Shown here piece by piece: positions 15,577-23,986 of a stretch of 31,347 bases of DNA. Source of the DNA: Lentisphaeria bacterium UBA7640 (GTDB lineage: Bacteria; Verrucomicrobiota; Lentisphaeria; Victivallales; Victivallaceae); assembly GCA_002483765.1 (NCBI GenBank), contig DLIO01000146.1, forward strand, positions 1 to 31,347, written 5' to 3'. The notes under the pieces were generated by a model. It ran no database searches, was not told where the DNA came from, and saw only the letters and a program-made list of their open reading frames with translations. Both the position numbers and the translations under genes were made by a program. The number at the start of each line of letters is the position of its first letter. Position 1 is the stretch's first letter.

Positions 15577-16194
15577 ATGAATGAGCCTGTTATAATTAAT
15601 AAACTGCCGTTGACTGTTCCTGATGATCGTATTTTTATGCGGCTTGGACGTTATCGACATCATGCCGAAATTAGTGATGTACAGATGAAGCATTTCATCC
15701 AAATGATTGCGGAAGGGAAAAAGTTGTGCAATCTGACTGGATCTTGGCTGGCGGTTCCGATTATTTCTAATGACGGCACTACGGTGACTATTGAAGGTGG
15801 TGATACTTTGGTTAGCGCTGGCTTGGCTACATTACTGGAAGACAGCGCGATGGTATTGCTTTTTGCCGTCACTGCTGGTGCAGAGATCAGTCAAGCAGCG
15901 TTGGCAGCTACTGAGGTTGGGCGCGGTTCCGATGCTTTGGTGCTGGATGCGGTTGGTGGAGAAGCCGCGGATGCCGCTTGCGGTTGGTTACAGGATTATG
16001 CGCGCCAGCAATTAAAACGGCGCGGTTTGTTGGTGTCGGAAAGACGTTTTTCCCCCGGTTATGGCGGATTGTCGCTCGATACTCAAAAGATGTTTTTTCG
16101 CCTACTGAATCTAGATAAGCTAGGAATGCGTTTACTGGAATCAGGAATTATGTTGCCAGAAAAATCAGTTACTGCAATCGCCGGCATTGTCTGA
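15577..16194 (+). CDS. Stand-alone methionine synthase reactivation-domain protein
   Basis: This 205-residue protein resembles the C-terminal activation domain of cobalamin-dependent methionine synthase (MetH), where SAM binds to re-methylate oxidised cobalamin. The SAM-binding signature RRFSPGYGGLSL is at about 156-167. The ending LLESGIMLPEKSVTAIAGI is the domain's usual C-terminus. Separate activation-domain proteins are known in Thermotoga and clostridia, paired with MetH lacking that domain. No methionine synthase or cobalamin gene is nearby. A good ribosome binding site (AAAGGA) precedes the ATG. It starts 69 nt after res; composition returns to the host pattern here, marking the right side of the AT-rich block. 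Partner protein is an inference. Confidence 0.82.
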   Translation: MNEPVIINKLPLTVPDDRIFMRLGRYRHHAEISDVQMKHFIQMIAEGKKLCNLTGSWLAVPIISNDGTTVTIEGGDTLVSAGLATLLEDSAMVLLFAVTAGAEISQAALAATEVGRGSDALVLDAVGGEAADAACGWLQDYARQQLKRRGLLVSERRFSPGYGGLSLDTQKMFFRLLNLDKLGMRLLESGIMLPEKSVTAIAGIV

Positions 16195-16413
16195 AGATGA
16201 AAGCAATATATTAAAAGCCCTTCATGCGATGGCACTTCTCAGCTCATTTGGCGCTAATACTAAAGCTTCAATCTATCAAAGCTATTTCTTAACGCTCATT
16301 TGGAATTGCTTGGAACTCAATGCTCATTTTGTTTTTTCATCTGCTTCGTAGTTTTTTTTTCGCCGTTTTGTAGTACATTAATAGATTAGAAATTAAATCC
16401 AAGAGGAATCACT

Positions 16414-17856
16414 ATGCCAAAATACGAAGCCGTTATCGGTCTTGAAACTCATGTTCAGGTAAAAACTGCCAGTAAAATGTTCTGTGCTTGTCCCAATCAA
16501 TACGGCGCACCGCCAAATACGCTGACTTGCCCAGTCTGCATGGGGTTTCCCGGCGCGTTGCCGATGCCGAATAAACAAGCGATCAGAAAAACTGCCGAAG
16601 CCGGTATGTTACTAAATTGCACCATCGCGCCATATAGCAAATTTGATCGTAAAAACTACTTCTACGCGGATATGGCGAAAGGGTTTCAAATTTCGCAGTT
16701 GGATCAGCCGCTCTGCCTAGGTGGCAAGGTTCGTATCGGCGGCACTGGTTTCTCCGGTTCGGAAGTTGCCGACCGCGAAGTCCACCTAAATCGGATCCAT
16801 CTTGAAGAAGACGTTGCCAAACTCAGTCACCAAGGTTCCGCTACCATTGCCGATTTTAACCGCTGTAGCGTGCCTCTGATGGAGATTGTTACGGAACCCG
16901 ACCTTGACAGCGCTGACGAAGTCTACAGCTATCTGGTTAACCTTAAACAGATTCTTCAATATGGTAACATCAGTGACTGTGATCAGGAAAAAGGACAAAT
17001 GCGGTGTGATGTCAACGTTTCACTGCGTTTAGTTGGAGATAAAGAGCTCGGCATTAAAGCGGAGATTAAAAACCTGAACAGCATTCGCGCCGCCCATCGT
17101 GCGGTAGAATATGAGATCTGGCGCCAGACCAATGAACTCGAGGCCGGCAACACGATCGTTCAAGAAACCCGTGGTTGGAATGACGATACTGGCGAGTCAT
17201 ATTCCATGCGCAGCAAAGAGACAGTCGATGATTATCGTTACTTCCCTGAACCTGATCTAATGCCGATACTGCTTGATGACGCTTACATTGCGGAGATCCG
17301 CGCAGCTTTGCCGGAGTTACCTGAGCAACGCCGTGCCCGCTTTATCGCTGATTTCGCTTTGACCGAATATGATGCTCAGGTATTGACTCAAGATAAAGCA
17401 CTTGCTGATTATTTTGAAGTAGCCGCTGCCTTGGTGAAAACTCCAAAAATACTTGCGAACTGGATTCTATCCGAATTGTTGCGAGAACTCAGCAGCGCAG
17501 ATGGCACAATCAATGAATGTTTAGTAACACCGCAAAAAATGGCTGGACTAATGATCTTAATTGAAGACAACACCATTAACGGCAAAATTGGTAAAACAGT
17601 TTTAACAGAAATGTTGCAAAGTGGCCATGATGCTAAACAGATTGTTGAACAAAAAGGATTAGTTCAGGTCACCGACCAGGGCGCCATCGAAGCCTTAGTC
17701 CTTCAGGTGATTACAGAAAACCCAACTCAGGTAGAGCAATACCAAGCTGGCAATCCCAAAGTAATTCAGTATTTAGTTGGGCAATTAATGAAGCTATCAA
17801 AAGGCAAAGCCAATCCCCAAATGGCGATTCAATTGTTAAAAGAAAAAATGAAATAA
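16414..17856 (+). CDS. gatB: Asp-tRNA(Asn)/Glu-tRNA(Gln) amidotransferase subunit B
   Basis: Transamidates Glu-tRNA(Gln) and/or Asp-tRNA(Asn) together with GatA and GatC, replacing glutaminyl- or asparaginyl-tRNA synthetase. The N-terminal signature YEAVIGLETHVQVKT is present, as are the zinc cysteines C24, C26, C39 and C42 (FCACPN...CPVC). DFNRCSVPLMEIVTEPDLDS and the tail-domain YqeY-like helices are intact. The length of 480 residues is standard. GAGGA upstream of the ATG supports the start. gatA and gatC are not adjacent, so the complex is encoded at separate loci. It lies 219 nt after the reactivation-domain gene. A T-rich gap with a long imperfect inverted repeat follows. Confidence 0.96.
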   Translation: MPKYEAVIGLETHVQVKTASKMFCACPNQYGAPPNTLTCPVCMGFPGALPMPNKQAIRKTAEAGMLLNCTIAPYSKFDRKNYFYADMAKGFQISQLDQPLCLGGKVRIGGTGFSGSEVADREVHLNRIHLEEDVAKLSHQGSATIADFNRCSVPLMEIVTEPDLDSADEVYSYLVNLKQILQYGNISDCDQEKGQMRCDVNVSLRLVGDKELGIKAEIKNLNSIRAAHRAVEYEIWRQTNELEAGNTIVQETRGWNDDTGESYSMRSKETVDDYRYFPEPDLMPILLDDAYIAEIRAALPELPEQRRARFIADFALTEYDAQVLTQDKALADYFEVAAALVKTPKILANWILSELLRELSSADGTINECLVTPQKMAGLMILIEDNTINGKIGKTVLTEMLQSGHDAKQIVEQKGLVQVTDQGAIEALVLQVITENPTQVEQYQAGNPKVIQYLVGQLMKLSKGKANPQMAIQLLKEKMK

Positions 17857-17895
17857 AATTTATCGGTCATTCTCTGTTTGTTTTTTTGTGTTTTT

Positions 17896-17948
17896 GTGTT
17901 TTTTTTATATTTTTCGTGACTTTAAGAGTCAAAAACAGTAAAAAACAC
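17896..17948. repeat. Long imperfect inverted repeat downstream of gatB
   Basis: GTGTTTTTT at 17896-17904 pairs with AAAAAACAC at 17940-17948, and GACT at 17918-17921 pairs with AGTC at 17927-17930; T-tracts pair with A-tracts between them with a few mismatches. The result is a long, AT-rich hairpin within a strongly T-rich gap 40 nt after the gatB stop. It may end gatB transcription. The stem is weak in energy terms, so a chance origin in low-complexity sequence is possible. Confidence 0.4.
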
Positions 17949-18093
17949 CCATTTTATTGATTTTTGTTATGATTTTTCAGTTTTTTCTTGAAAGTCGACT
18001 GGAATTTACTGAAAATGATGATTGATTTAATAGTAAGATAGTTTTTGACAATGAGTGTTGGAAACTTTTAAATTAAATTTTGGAGATAATGGC

Positions 18094-18864
18094 ATGAATG
18101 CTGAAACAGTCTTGATCGCTGTCGTAATGTTCCTCGCATTAATTGGAATGATTATTTGTTCCAAAAAACAAAAAGCCAGCCCTGCTGCTCAACCCATCGC
18201 TATCGGACTCTTGGTGGTAGTTGTTGTTTGCGGGGTTCTGATGCTGTATAAAACTGGTATTTTCGGTGATAATAACGACTTCATGGAAATCGAAAACCGT
18301 TACTATGCCTCTCAAGGTCAGGTTGTCGGCGAATATGTCAATAAAAATTTTGCTGGCAAGAAAGTTTTAGTGATCATGGATCGCGGCTATGAAAAAAATC
18401 CTCGTACTGAAGTCCTTTTGCAGGCTCTCAAGGCTGGTGCTGGTAGTGACTTAGACGTCACAGCCGACACTCTTACTTTGGCCAATGCTCCAAAAGGTCC
18501 AGAAGGTGAGGAGTTCGAGATGCCGTTGTTTGAAACTATGACTGCCAAAGATTTTAACGCAGTTTTAAGCAAACACAAAGATGCAGGAGTTATCATCAGC
18601 ACAATTGGCTTGCCACGTGATGCCAAAAACATGACGTTGTGGAGACAAAAAGAGCGGCCAAAACTCATTCTGTTGAGTGCTAGCGATATGCGTGGATACG
18701 ACGCATTGATCAAAACAGATATGATTGCCGCGATAGTCGTCGTTGGCCCTAACGCCAAATTCACTGAAGACGCGCCACCCAAAGATGTTCAGAAAACTTT
18801 TGATCTTCGCTACGTTTTGATTGATTCTAAAAACGTCGAAGAGTATGGAAATATGTTCAAGTAA
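18094..18864 (+). CDS. Hypothetical membrane-anchored protein with alternating alpha/beta soluble domain
   Basis: I do not recognise this 256-residue protein. Two hydrophobic segments at about 4-22 and 35-52 form a short membrane hairpin, with the basic CSKKQK loop between them. The remainder, about 60-256, is soluble and alternates strands and helices. Strand-like pieces include KVLVIMD, GVIISTIGLP, KLILLSASD, IAAIVVVGPN and YVLIDSKNVEEY. The pattern recalls periplasmic-binding or Rossmann-like folds, but there is no nucleotide-binding or catalytic motif I can name. The start at 18094 has GGAG at 18082-18085, 8 nt upstream; earlier GTG and TTG codons in frame lack such a site. It stands alone between a T-rich gap and a strong terminator, so it is a single-gene unit. 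Confidence 0.75.
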   Translation: MNAETVLIAVVMFLALIGMIICSKKQKASPAAQPIAIGLLVVVVVCGVLMLYKTGIFGDNNDFMEIENRYYASQGQVVGEYVNKNFAGKKVLVIMDRGYEKNPRTEVLLQALKAGAGSDLDVTADTLTLANAPKGPEGEEFEMPLFETMTAKDFNAVLSKHKDAGVIISTIGLPRDAKNMTLWRQKERPKLILLSASDMRGYDALIKTDMIAAIVVVGPNAKFTEDAPPKDVQKTFDLRYVLIDSKNVEEYGNMFK

Positions 18865-18886
18865 GCGATAAACTACTTGCTATACC

Positions 18887-18923
18887 AGCCCCGGCATAAA
18901 TTGTCGGGGCTTTTTTGTTTTTG
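18887..18923 (+). terminator. Rho-independent terminator
   Basis: A GC-rich stem GCCCCGGCA (18888-18896) pairs with TGTCGGGGC (18902-18910), including one G-U pair, around the loop TAAAT. It is followed directly by TTTTTTGTTTTTG. It lies 24 nt after the stop of the unknown membrane protein. This is the clearest intrinsic terminator in the window. Confidence 0.93.
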
Positions 18924-18934
18924 TCGACTTGCCT

Positions 18935-18962
18935 TTGTCGTGCTAACCTTATACTTTATAAG
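18935..18962 (+). promoter_or_regulatory. Candidate promoter for the rhamnulokinase gene
   Basis: TTGTCG at 18935-18940 and TATAAG at 18957-18962 are 16 nt apart, directly after the terminator and about 48 nt before the gene start. Position is favourable; sequence match is moderate. Confidence 0.3.
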
Positions 18963-19010
18963 TCTGAATTGAAACAATTTAAATACTATTTGATGAAGGA
19001 GAGGATGATG

Positions 19011-20510
19011 ATGGAGAATTATTTAGCATTTGATCTCGGAGCTTCCAGTGGACGAGCGATGCTCTGCCGCTTGCAGGATAACCAACTGGAATTGACTGAA
19101 GTTCATCGTTTTACTAACGGTCCGTTGGAGCACGCGGAATCATTATTCTGGGATTTCCCTGCACTGTGTAATGAGGTGAAAACAGGTTTACAGAAGGCAT
19201 TGGCGATCAAACCGAATATTTCTGGCATTGCGGTTGATACTTGGGGCGTGGATTATGTGTTGTTCGATCGTTCGAGTGGAAAACCAAAACGTTTACCCTA
19301 CCATTACCGTGACGCTCGGGTTAACACTGTTACTGCAAAAGTGTTTGATGAAATTCCTCAAAGTGAAATTTATAAACGTACTGGCATTCAGTTTATGCCA
19401 TTCAATACTCTTTATCAACTGATCGCACATCAGGAACAACATCCTGAAGACTTTGATAACGCAGTGATGCTGTTTATCCCTGATGCTCTCACCAATTTTT
19501 TGAATGGTGAATTTACTTGTGAATATTCGATTGCTTCAACCTCTAATCTGCTTGATCCAAAGCAACGGAATTGGGATTTTGAATTAATTCGGCAGTTGGG
19601 TTTACCAGAATCGATTTTTCCGCCGTTAGTCAACTCATCCACACGCTCCGCATCGCTCAAACCGGAATTGCAGCGCGAACTCGGCTGTGGCGCGATCCCG
19701 ATAATTCGAGTTGGTGCGCACGACACTGCTTCTGCAGTTGGCGCGGTTCCAGCAGAAGAGAATTCGCGCTGGGCCTATATCAGTTGTGGAACCTGGGCAC
19801 TGTTAGGGGCTGAGCTGGAACGCCCGCTCTTGACTCCACAAGCGGAAACAGCATCGTACACCAATGAAGGCGGACTGGAAAATAAAATCCGTTTTCTTAC
19901 CAATATCATGGGAACTTGGTTGTTTCAAGAAACCAGACGCAACTGGCGTGCAGAGGGTAAAGAGTTTAGTTTTTCTGAGATGGAAAAAATGGCTAGAGAG
20001 GCCGAACCGTTCAAGTTCCTCATTAACCCGAATGATGCGCTTTTTCTTGCTCCTAGCGGTATGCCAAACCGAATCTGCGAGTATTGTTTTGAGAGTGGGC
20101 AAGGTACGCCCCAAAATGAGAGTGAGATTTTGCGTTGTATCTACGATTCTCTCGCATTGTGTTTTCGAGACAAATTAGAAACGCTGGAAAATATCCTGAG
20201 CGTAAAATATCAGATGTTGAATATCGTCGGCGGCGGTACACAAGACCACCAACTCATGCAATTGACCGCAAACGCGCTTGGTATTCCAGTTTTAGCTGGG
20301 CCAATAGAAGCTACGGCAATTGGCAACGCGTTGTCTCAAGCAATGTCGTTCAGTAAAGTATCAAATTTGCAGTCCGCACGTGAAATCGTCCGCAACTCTT
20401 TTGAGATTTTAACTTTTAAGCCTGATCTTGCTGTGAAAATCGAGTGGGATATGGCACTACAAAAATATCGTAAGTTTGTACAGACGGTCCATCTTCGCGC
20501 AGATTTGTAA
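19011..20510 (+). CDS. rhaB: Rhamnulokinase (FGGY carbohydrate kinase)
   Basis: Phosphorylates L-rhamnulose at C1 during rhamnose breakdown. The FGGY-kinase phosphate-1 loop is at the N-terminus (AFDLGASSGR). DTWGVDYVL, the substrate region GIQFMPFNTLYQL and IPDALTNFLNGE follow. The central HDTASAVGAVP and SCGTWALLG, and near the C-terminus VGGGTQDHQLMQ and GPIEATAIGNAL, are all typical of RhaB rather than other FGGY kinases. Three ATG codons lie in a row at 19005, 19008 and 19011. AAGGAG at 18997-19002 favours 19011 (8-nt spacing), giving 499 residues. The frame is open upstream into the terminator, but those codons have no ribosome binding site. No other rhamnose genes are nearby. uvrB follows after 19 nt. 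Confidence 0.93.
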   Translation: MENYLAFDLGASSGRAMLCRLQDNQLELTEVHRFTNGPLEHAESLFWDFPALCNEVKTGLQKALAIKPNISGIAVDTWGVDYVLFDRSSGKPKRLPYHYRDARVNTVTAKVFDEIPQSEIYKRTGIQFMPFNTLYQLIAHQEQHPEDFDNAVMLFIPDALTNFLNGEFTCEYSIASTSNLLDPKQRNWDFELIRQLGLPESIFPPLVNSSTRSASLKPELQRELGCGAIPIIRVGAHDTASAVGAVPAEENSRWAYISCGTWALLGAELERPLLTPQAETASYTNEGGLENKIRFLTNIMGTWLFQETRRNWRAEGKEFSFSEMEKMAREAEPFKFLINPNDALFLAPSGMPNRICEYCFESGQGTPQNESEILRCIYDSLALCFRDKLETLENILSVKYQMLNIVGGGTQDHQLMQLTANALGIPVLAGPIEATAIGNALSQAMSFSKVSNLQSAREIVRNSFEILTFKPDLAVKIEWDMALQKYRKFVQTVHLRADL

Positions 20511-20529
20511 GGCTATATTGCGTTAAACT

Positions 20530-22566
20530 ATGGCATTATTTAAATTAAAATCTGATTACCAGCCGGCCGGCGATCAACCAGTCGCTATCGCCGCCTTGAT
20601 TAAGGGATTGCGCGAAAAACGTCAAGCGCAAACCTTGCTTGGTGTTACCGGTTCAGGCAAAACTTTCACTCTTGCCAACGTTATTGCCGCGATGGATCGC
20701 CCCGTTTTGGTAATGTCCCATAATAAAACTTTGGCTGCGCAACTTTACAGTGAGTTCAAGGCATTTTTTCCTGAAAATGCGGTCGAATATTTTGTCAGTT
20801 ACTACGATTATTACCTGCCGGAATCCTATATTCCGCAGACTGACACCTATATTGCCAAAGACGCCAGTATTAATGAAAATATTGAGCGTCTGCGTTTATC
20901 CTCAACCGCTGCTTTAATTGAACGTCGCGATGTTATTGTGGTGGCGAGCGTTTCCAGTATCTACAATCTCGGTTCCCCAGAAGATTTTGAACATATGTGT
21001 GTTCCGTTACGGGTTGGTGGAAAGATTGAACGCAATGATCTATTGCGCGACTTGGTGGCGATTCAGTATGAACGTAACGATGTCGCTCCTGAACAAGGAG
21101 AATTCCGCGTGCGTGGTGATTCTGTTGATGTTTTTGAACCACAACGTCAAGATTTTATCCGGATTAATTTTTGGGGAGATGAGGTCGAGAGTTTGTCGCG
21201 CCATGATATCGTCACTGGCAAGCAGACAGCGCCGCTGAATCGGGTGATATTGTTTCCTTGTCGCCATTTTGTGATGCCACCTGATCGGGTAGAGAACGCG
21301 ATCGAAAAGATCAAAATAGAAATGAAAGCACGAGTGACCTGGTTTGAAGAGAATGGTCGTTTAGTGGAAGCGCAGCGCCTTTATCAGCGCGTTAATTACG
21401 ACATGGAGATGATTCGCGAAATTGGTTACTGTAGCGGAATAGAGAATTATTCAATGTATTTTGCCGAACGTCAACCTGGCTCGCTACCGCATTCGCTATT
21501 TGGATTCTTTCCACAAGATATGTTAACTGTTATCGATGAATCACACGTGACCATTCCTCAAATTGGTGCGATGTACAAAGCAGACCGCAGCCGCAAAGAG
21601 ACACTGGTTGAACATGGCTTTCGTTTGCCGTCGGCACTCGAAAACCGTCCTTTGAAATTCGATGAGTTTGAAAAATTACACGGCGATACCATTTATGTTT
21701 CTGCGACTCCGTCGGCCTATGAGTTGGCAAAGAGTGGTGGCGAGGTCGTGGAACAGATAATCCGTCCAACTGGATTGCTGGATCCCGAGGTTGAGGTTCG
21801 GCCACTCGAAGGGCAGGTCGACGACGTAATGGAGGAGATACGCTTGGCGGCGGAGCGCGACGAACGCGTTTTAGTTACTACTTTGACCAAGAAATCTGCG
21901 GAACGATTGGCGGATTACCTGAACGAAATGGGTTTGCGTGCCAATTATTTACATTCCGAACTTGATGCGTTGGAACGAGTACGAGTCTTGAATAAACTGC
22001 GTGCAGGTAACTTTGATTGTCTAATCGGGATAAACCTGCTTCGAGAGGGTATCGATCTGCCGGAAGTTGCGCTGGTGGCAATCCTTGACGCTGATAAAGC
22101 GGGTTTTTTGCGCTCGGAACGTTCCTTAATCCAAGTGGCAGGCCGTGCCGCTCGAAATGTCCACGGGCGAGTTATTCTCTATGCTGAACAAAACACGGAC
22201 GCGATGCAAAAATTAATTCAAATTACTAATTCGCGCCGAAAAAAACAGTTAGCCTATAATAAAAAACATCACATTACGCCGACCACTATCGCAAAATCAG
22301 AGCGTCAAAGCATCGCTGATGTGATAGCGCCGGAAAAGAAAAAAGTGGAATATTCCTATGATGAAAAAAACCATCAAATCTACTCAATGGCAGAAACTCC
22401 AGATAATTACGATCCTGAACATGTCATAATCAGTGAAGATGAAATGGCTTCATTGATCTTAGAACTGGAGAAAGAGATGCTGTCCGCCGCCGACGCTCTG
22501 GAATTCGAACGTGCCGCAGATATTCGCGACCGTTTGAAAGAGCTAACGCCAAAAAGTAAAATATAA
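20530..22566 (+). CDS. uvrB: Excinuclease ABC subunit B
   Basis: Damage-verifying helicase-like subunit of nucleotide excision repair; loads with UvrA and recruits UvrC. Walker A GVTGSGKT is at residues 38-45. The beta-hairpin region that clamps DNA is YYDYYLPESYIP at 91-102. Walker B is VIDESHVTIPQ, and the helicase motif QVAGRAARN is near residue 540. The C-terminal UVR domain, about 640-672, includes LEFERAADIRDRLKEL and binds UvrA/UvrC. The length of 678 residues is standard. It begins 19 nt after rhaB without an obvious ribosome binding site, so it may be translated by read-through from the rhaB message. The shared transcript would be coincidental in function, since repair and rhamnose use are unrelated. 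Confidence 0.97.
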   Translation: MALFKLKSDYQPAGDQPVAIAALIKGLREKRQAQTLLGVTGSGKTFTLANVIAAMDRPVLVMSHNKTLAAQLYSEFKAFFPENAVEYFVSYYDYYLPESYIPQTDTYIAKDASINENIERLRLSSTAALIERRDVIVVASVSSIYNLGSPEDFEHMCVPLRVGGKIERNDLLRDLVAIQYERNDVAPEQGEFRVRGDSVDVFEPQRQDFIRINFWGDEVESLSRHDIVTGKQTAPLNRVILFPCRHFVMPPDRVENAIEKIKIEMKARVTWFEENGRLVEAQRLYQRVNYDMEMIREIGYCSGIENYSMYFAERQPGSLPHSLFGFFPQDMLTVIDESHVTIPQIGAMYKADRSRKETLVEHGFRLPSALENRPLKFDEFEKLHGDTIYVSATPSAYELAKSGGEVVEQIIRPTGLLDPEVEVRPLEGQVDDVMEEIRLAAERDERVLVTTLTKKSAERLADYLNEMGLRANYLHSELDALERVRVLNKLRAGNFDCLIGINLLREGIDLPEVALVAILDADKAGFLRSERSLIQVAGRAARNVHGRVILYAEQNTDAMQKLIQITNSRRKKQLAYNKKHHITPTTIAKSERQSIADVIAPEKKKVEYSYDEKNHQIYSMAETPDNYDPEHVIISEDEMASLILELEKEMLSAADALEFERAADIRDRLKELTPKSKI

Positions 22567-22673
22567 ATACCGGTATTTCGCCACTTAAACCGAAATGCTC
22601 TGCTATACGACAAATCTTGAATTCCACCATCAAGGTTATATGTTTAAGTAGAAGTTTTACGTCAGGATTTACC

Positions 22674-22704
22674 ATGACACTTTGCGAGTTAGGCAAGATA
22701 TAAT
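22674..22704 (+). promoter_or_regulatory. Candidate promoter for the M20 amidohydrolase gene
   Basis: A perfect -10 TATAAT at 22699-22704 follows an ATGACA (5/6 to consensus -35) at 22674-22679. The 19-nt spacing is longer than ideal. It lies 32 nt before the chosen start codon. Confidence 0.4.
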
Positions 22705-22736
22705 TTAGTAAAAAATAATAAGTAAGGGTGAAAAAT

Positions 22737-23906
22737 ATGACTATCAATGGTGCATTCAAAGAGTTAAATGATTTCATTCAAAAACATCAAACTGAGTATT
22801 GCGAACTAGCGCAAAGGATATGGGCAAAACCAGAACTTGCCTTTCAGGAAAAATTTGCTTGCGCTGAACAGATCAAAATACTGAAGGATTATGGTTTTGA
22901 AGTGACCTCACCATATGCAGGGGTCGATACTGCGTATGTGGCAACTTACGGTAGCGGCAAACCGACATTTTGTTTTGTTGCAGAGTATGACGCTCTACCT
23001 GAATTAGGACACGCCTGTGGTCATAACCTGATTTGTACCGCCGCTATTGCCGCTGGTTGTGCTGTTAAAGAGATCATGGATAAGCATAAAATTGCAGGAC
23101 AAATTATTGTGATGGGCACCCCAGCTGAAGAGTCCGGTGGAGGAAAGGTATTGATGCTCAAAGAAAATTGCTTGAGCGGCGTTGATGCGGTTATGATGGT
23201 TCATCCTTCGTGGCGTTCCACTCCAGATTCTGGGTCAACTGCAATTCGACGCTTTAATGTTGAATTTATTGGTAAATCAGCACATGCAGCAGCTTCCCCT
23301 GAATTAGGACTAAATGCGTTAGACGCCTCGATTTTACTCTTTAATGGGATAAATGCTTGGCGCCAACAGCTCCCAGAAAGCGCCCGTATCCACGGGATTA
23401 TCAAAGACGGTGGCGTCATGCCTAATATTATTCCTGATTATAGTTTATCCCGTTTTTATCTGCGGTCAACTTCCGATGAAACTCTAGATTCGATGGAAAA
23501 ACGTTTTAAAGATATGGTCAAAGGGGCTGCTTTGATGACCGGAACACGTTATGAAATCAAAGCTCACAGTGTTCCATATCGTTCACGTCAGCCGAACCAA
23601 GAGCTCAACAAACTTTATATGAAATATGCAGAAGAGGAAGGCCTAAATCCAGTAATCCCGTCACGTGGGGCGCGCGGTTCCAGCGATTTTGGCGATTTTT
23701 CTCAACAAGCGCCTGGCATACATCCATACTTCGGTATTTCTCCGTGTGAGATCGCTGGTCATTCCAAAGAATTCGCCGAAGCTTCCAACAGCGAATATGG
23801 AATCGCGCAGATGATAAAAGCAGCTAAAGTAATGGCTAGAATTGGATTGACCTTTATGGTTGATGAGAAATTCAGAGAAAAAGTAACCACCAGTACAATA
23901 AGTTAA
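22737..23906 (+). CDS. M20-family amidohydrolase/peptidase
   Basis: Zinc-dependent amidohydrolase related to p-aminobenzoyl-glutamate hydrolase subunit B and to PM20D2-type dipeptidases; the substrate is not certain. Metal and catalytic residues are in GHACGHNL (about 89-96), TPAEESGGG (about 129-137) and MMVHPS, with a final His in AGHSKEF. The dimerisation-domain His is in KSAHAAASPELG. The length of 389 residues fits. There is no signal peptide, so the protein is cytoplasmic. The ATG at 22737 is preferred over the GTG at 22728 because AAGGGTG at 22724-22730 makes a ribosome binding site for 22737 and overlaps the GTG itself. It is transcribed alone and converges with the U32 gene. Confidence 0.9.
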   Translation: MTINGAFKELNDFIQKHQTEYCELAQRIWAKPELAFQEKFACAEQIKILKDYGFEVTSPYAGVDTAYVATYGSGKPTFCFVAEYDALPELGHACGHNLICTAAIAAGCAVKEIMDKHKIAGQIIVMGTPAEESGGGKVLMLKENCLSGVDAVMMVHPSWRSTPDSGSTAIRRFNVEFIGKSAHAAASPELGLNALDASILLFNGINAWRQQLPESARIHGIIKDGGVMPNIIPDYSLSRFYLRSTSDETLDSMEKRFKDMVKGAALMTGTRYEIKAHSVPYRSRQPNQELNKLYMKYAEEEGLNPVIPSRGARGSSDFGDFSQQAPGIHPYFGISPCEIAGHSKEFAEASNSEYGIAQMIKAAKVMARIGLTFMVDEKFREKVTTSTIS

Positions 23907-23933
23907 CAAAAATTATAAGCTAAAGTTTTTGTT

Positions 23934-23949
23934 GGCTAAAGTCTTAGCC
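23934..23949. terminator. Short hairpin between convergent genes
   Basis: GGCTAA at 23934-23939 pairs with TTAGCC at 23944-23949 around a 4-nt loop, in the 80-nt gap between the ends of the M20 and U32 genes. A T-run is missing on the exit side in both directions, so termination activity is uncertain. Confidence 0.3.
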
Positions 23950-23986
23950 TCATAATCCGTGGCAATATGGCCGAATTACAGCTCGA

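Noticed and set aside
18915..19010. N-terminal extension of rhamnulokinase back to 18915
   Set aside because: It would begin inside the T-run of the terminator and adds residues absent from the family; AAGGAG points to 19011.
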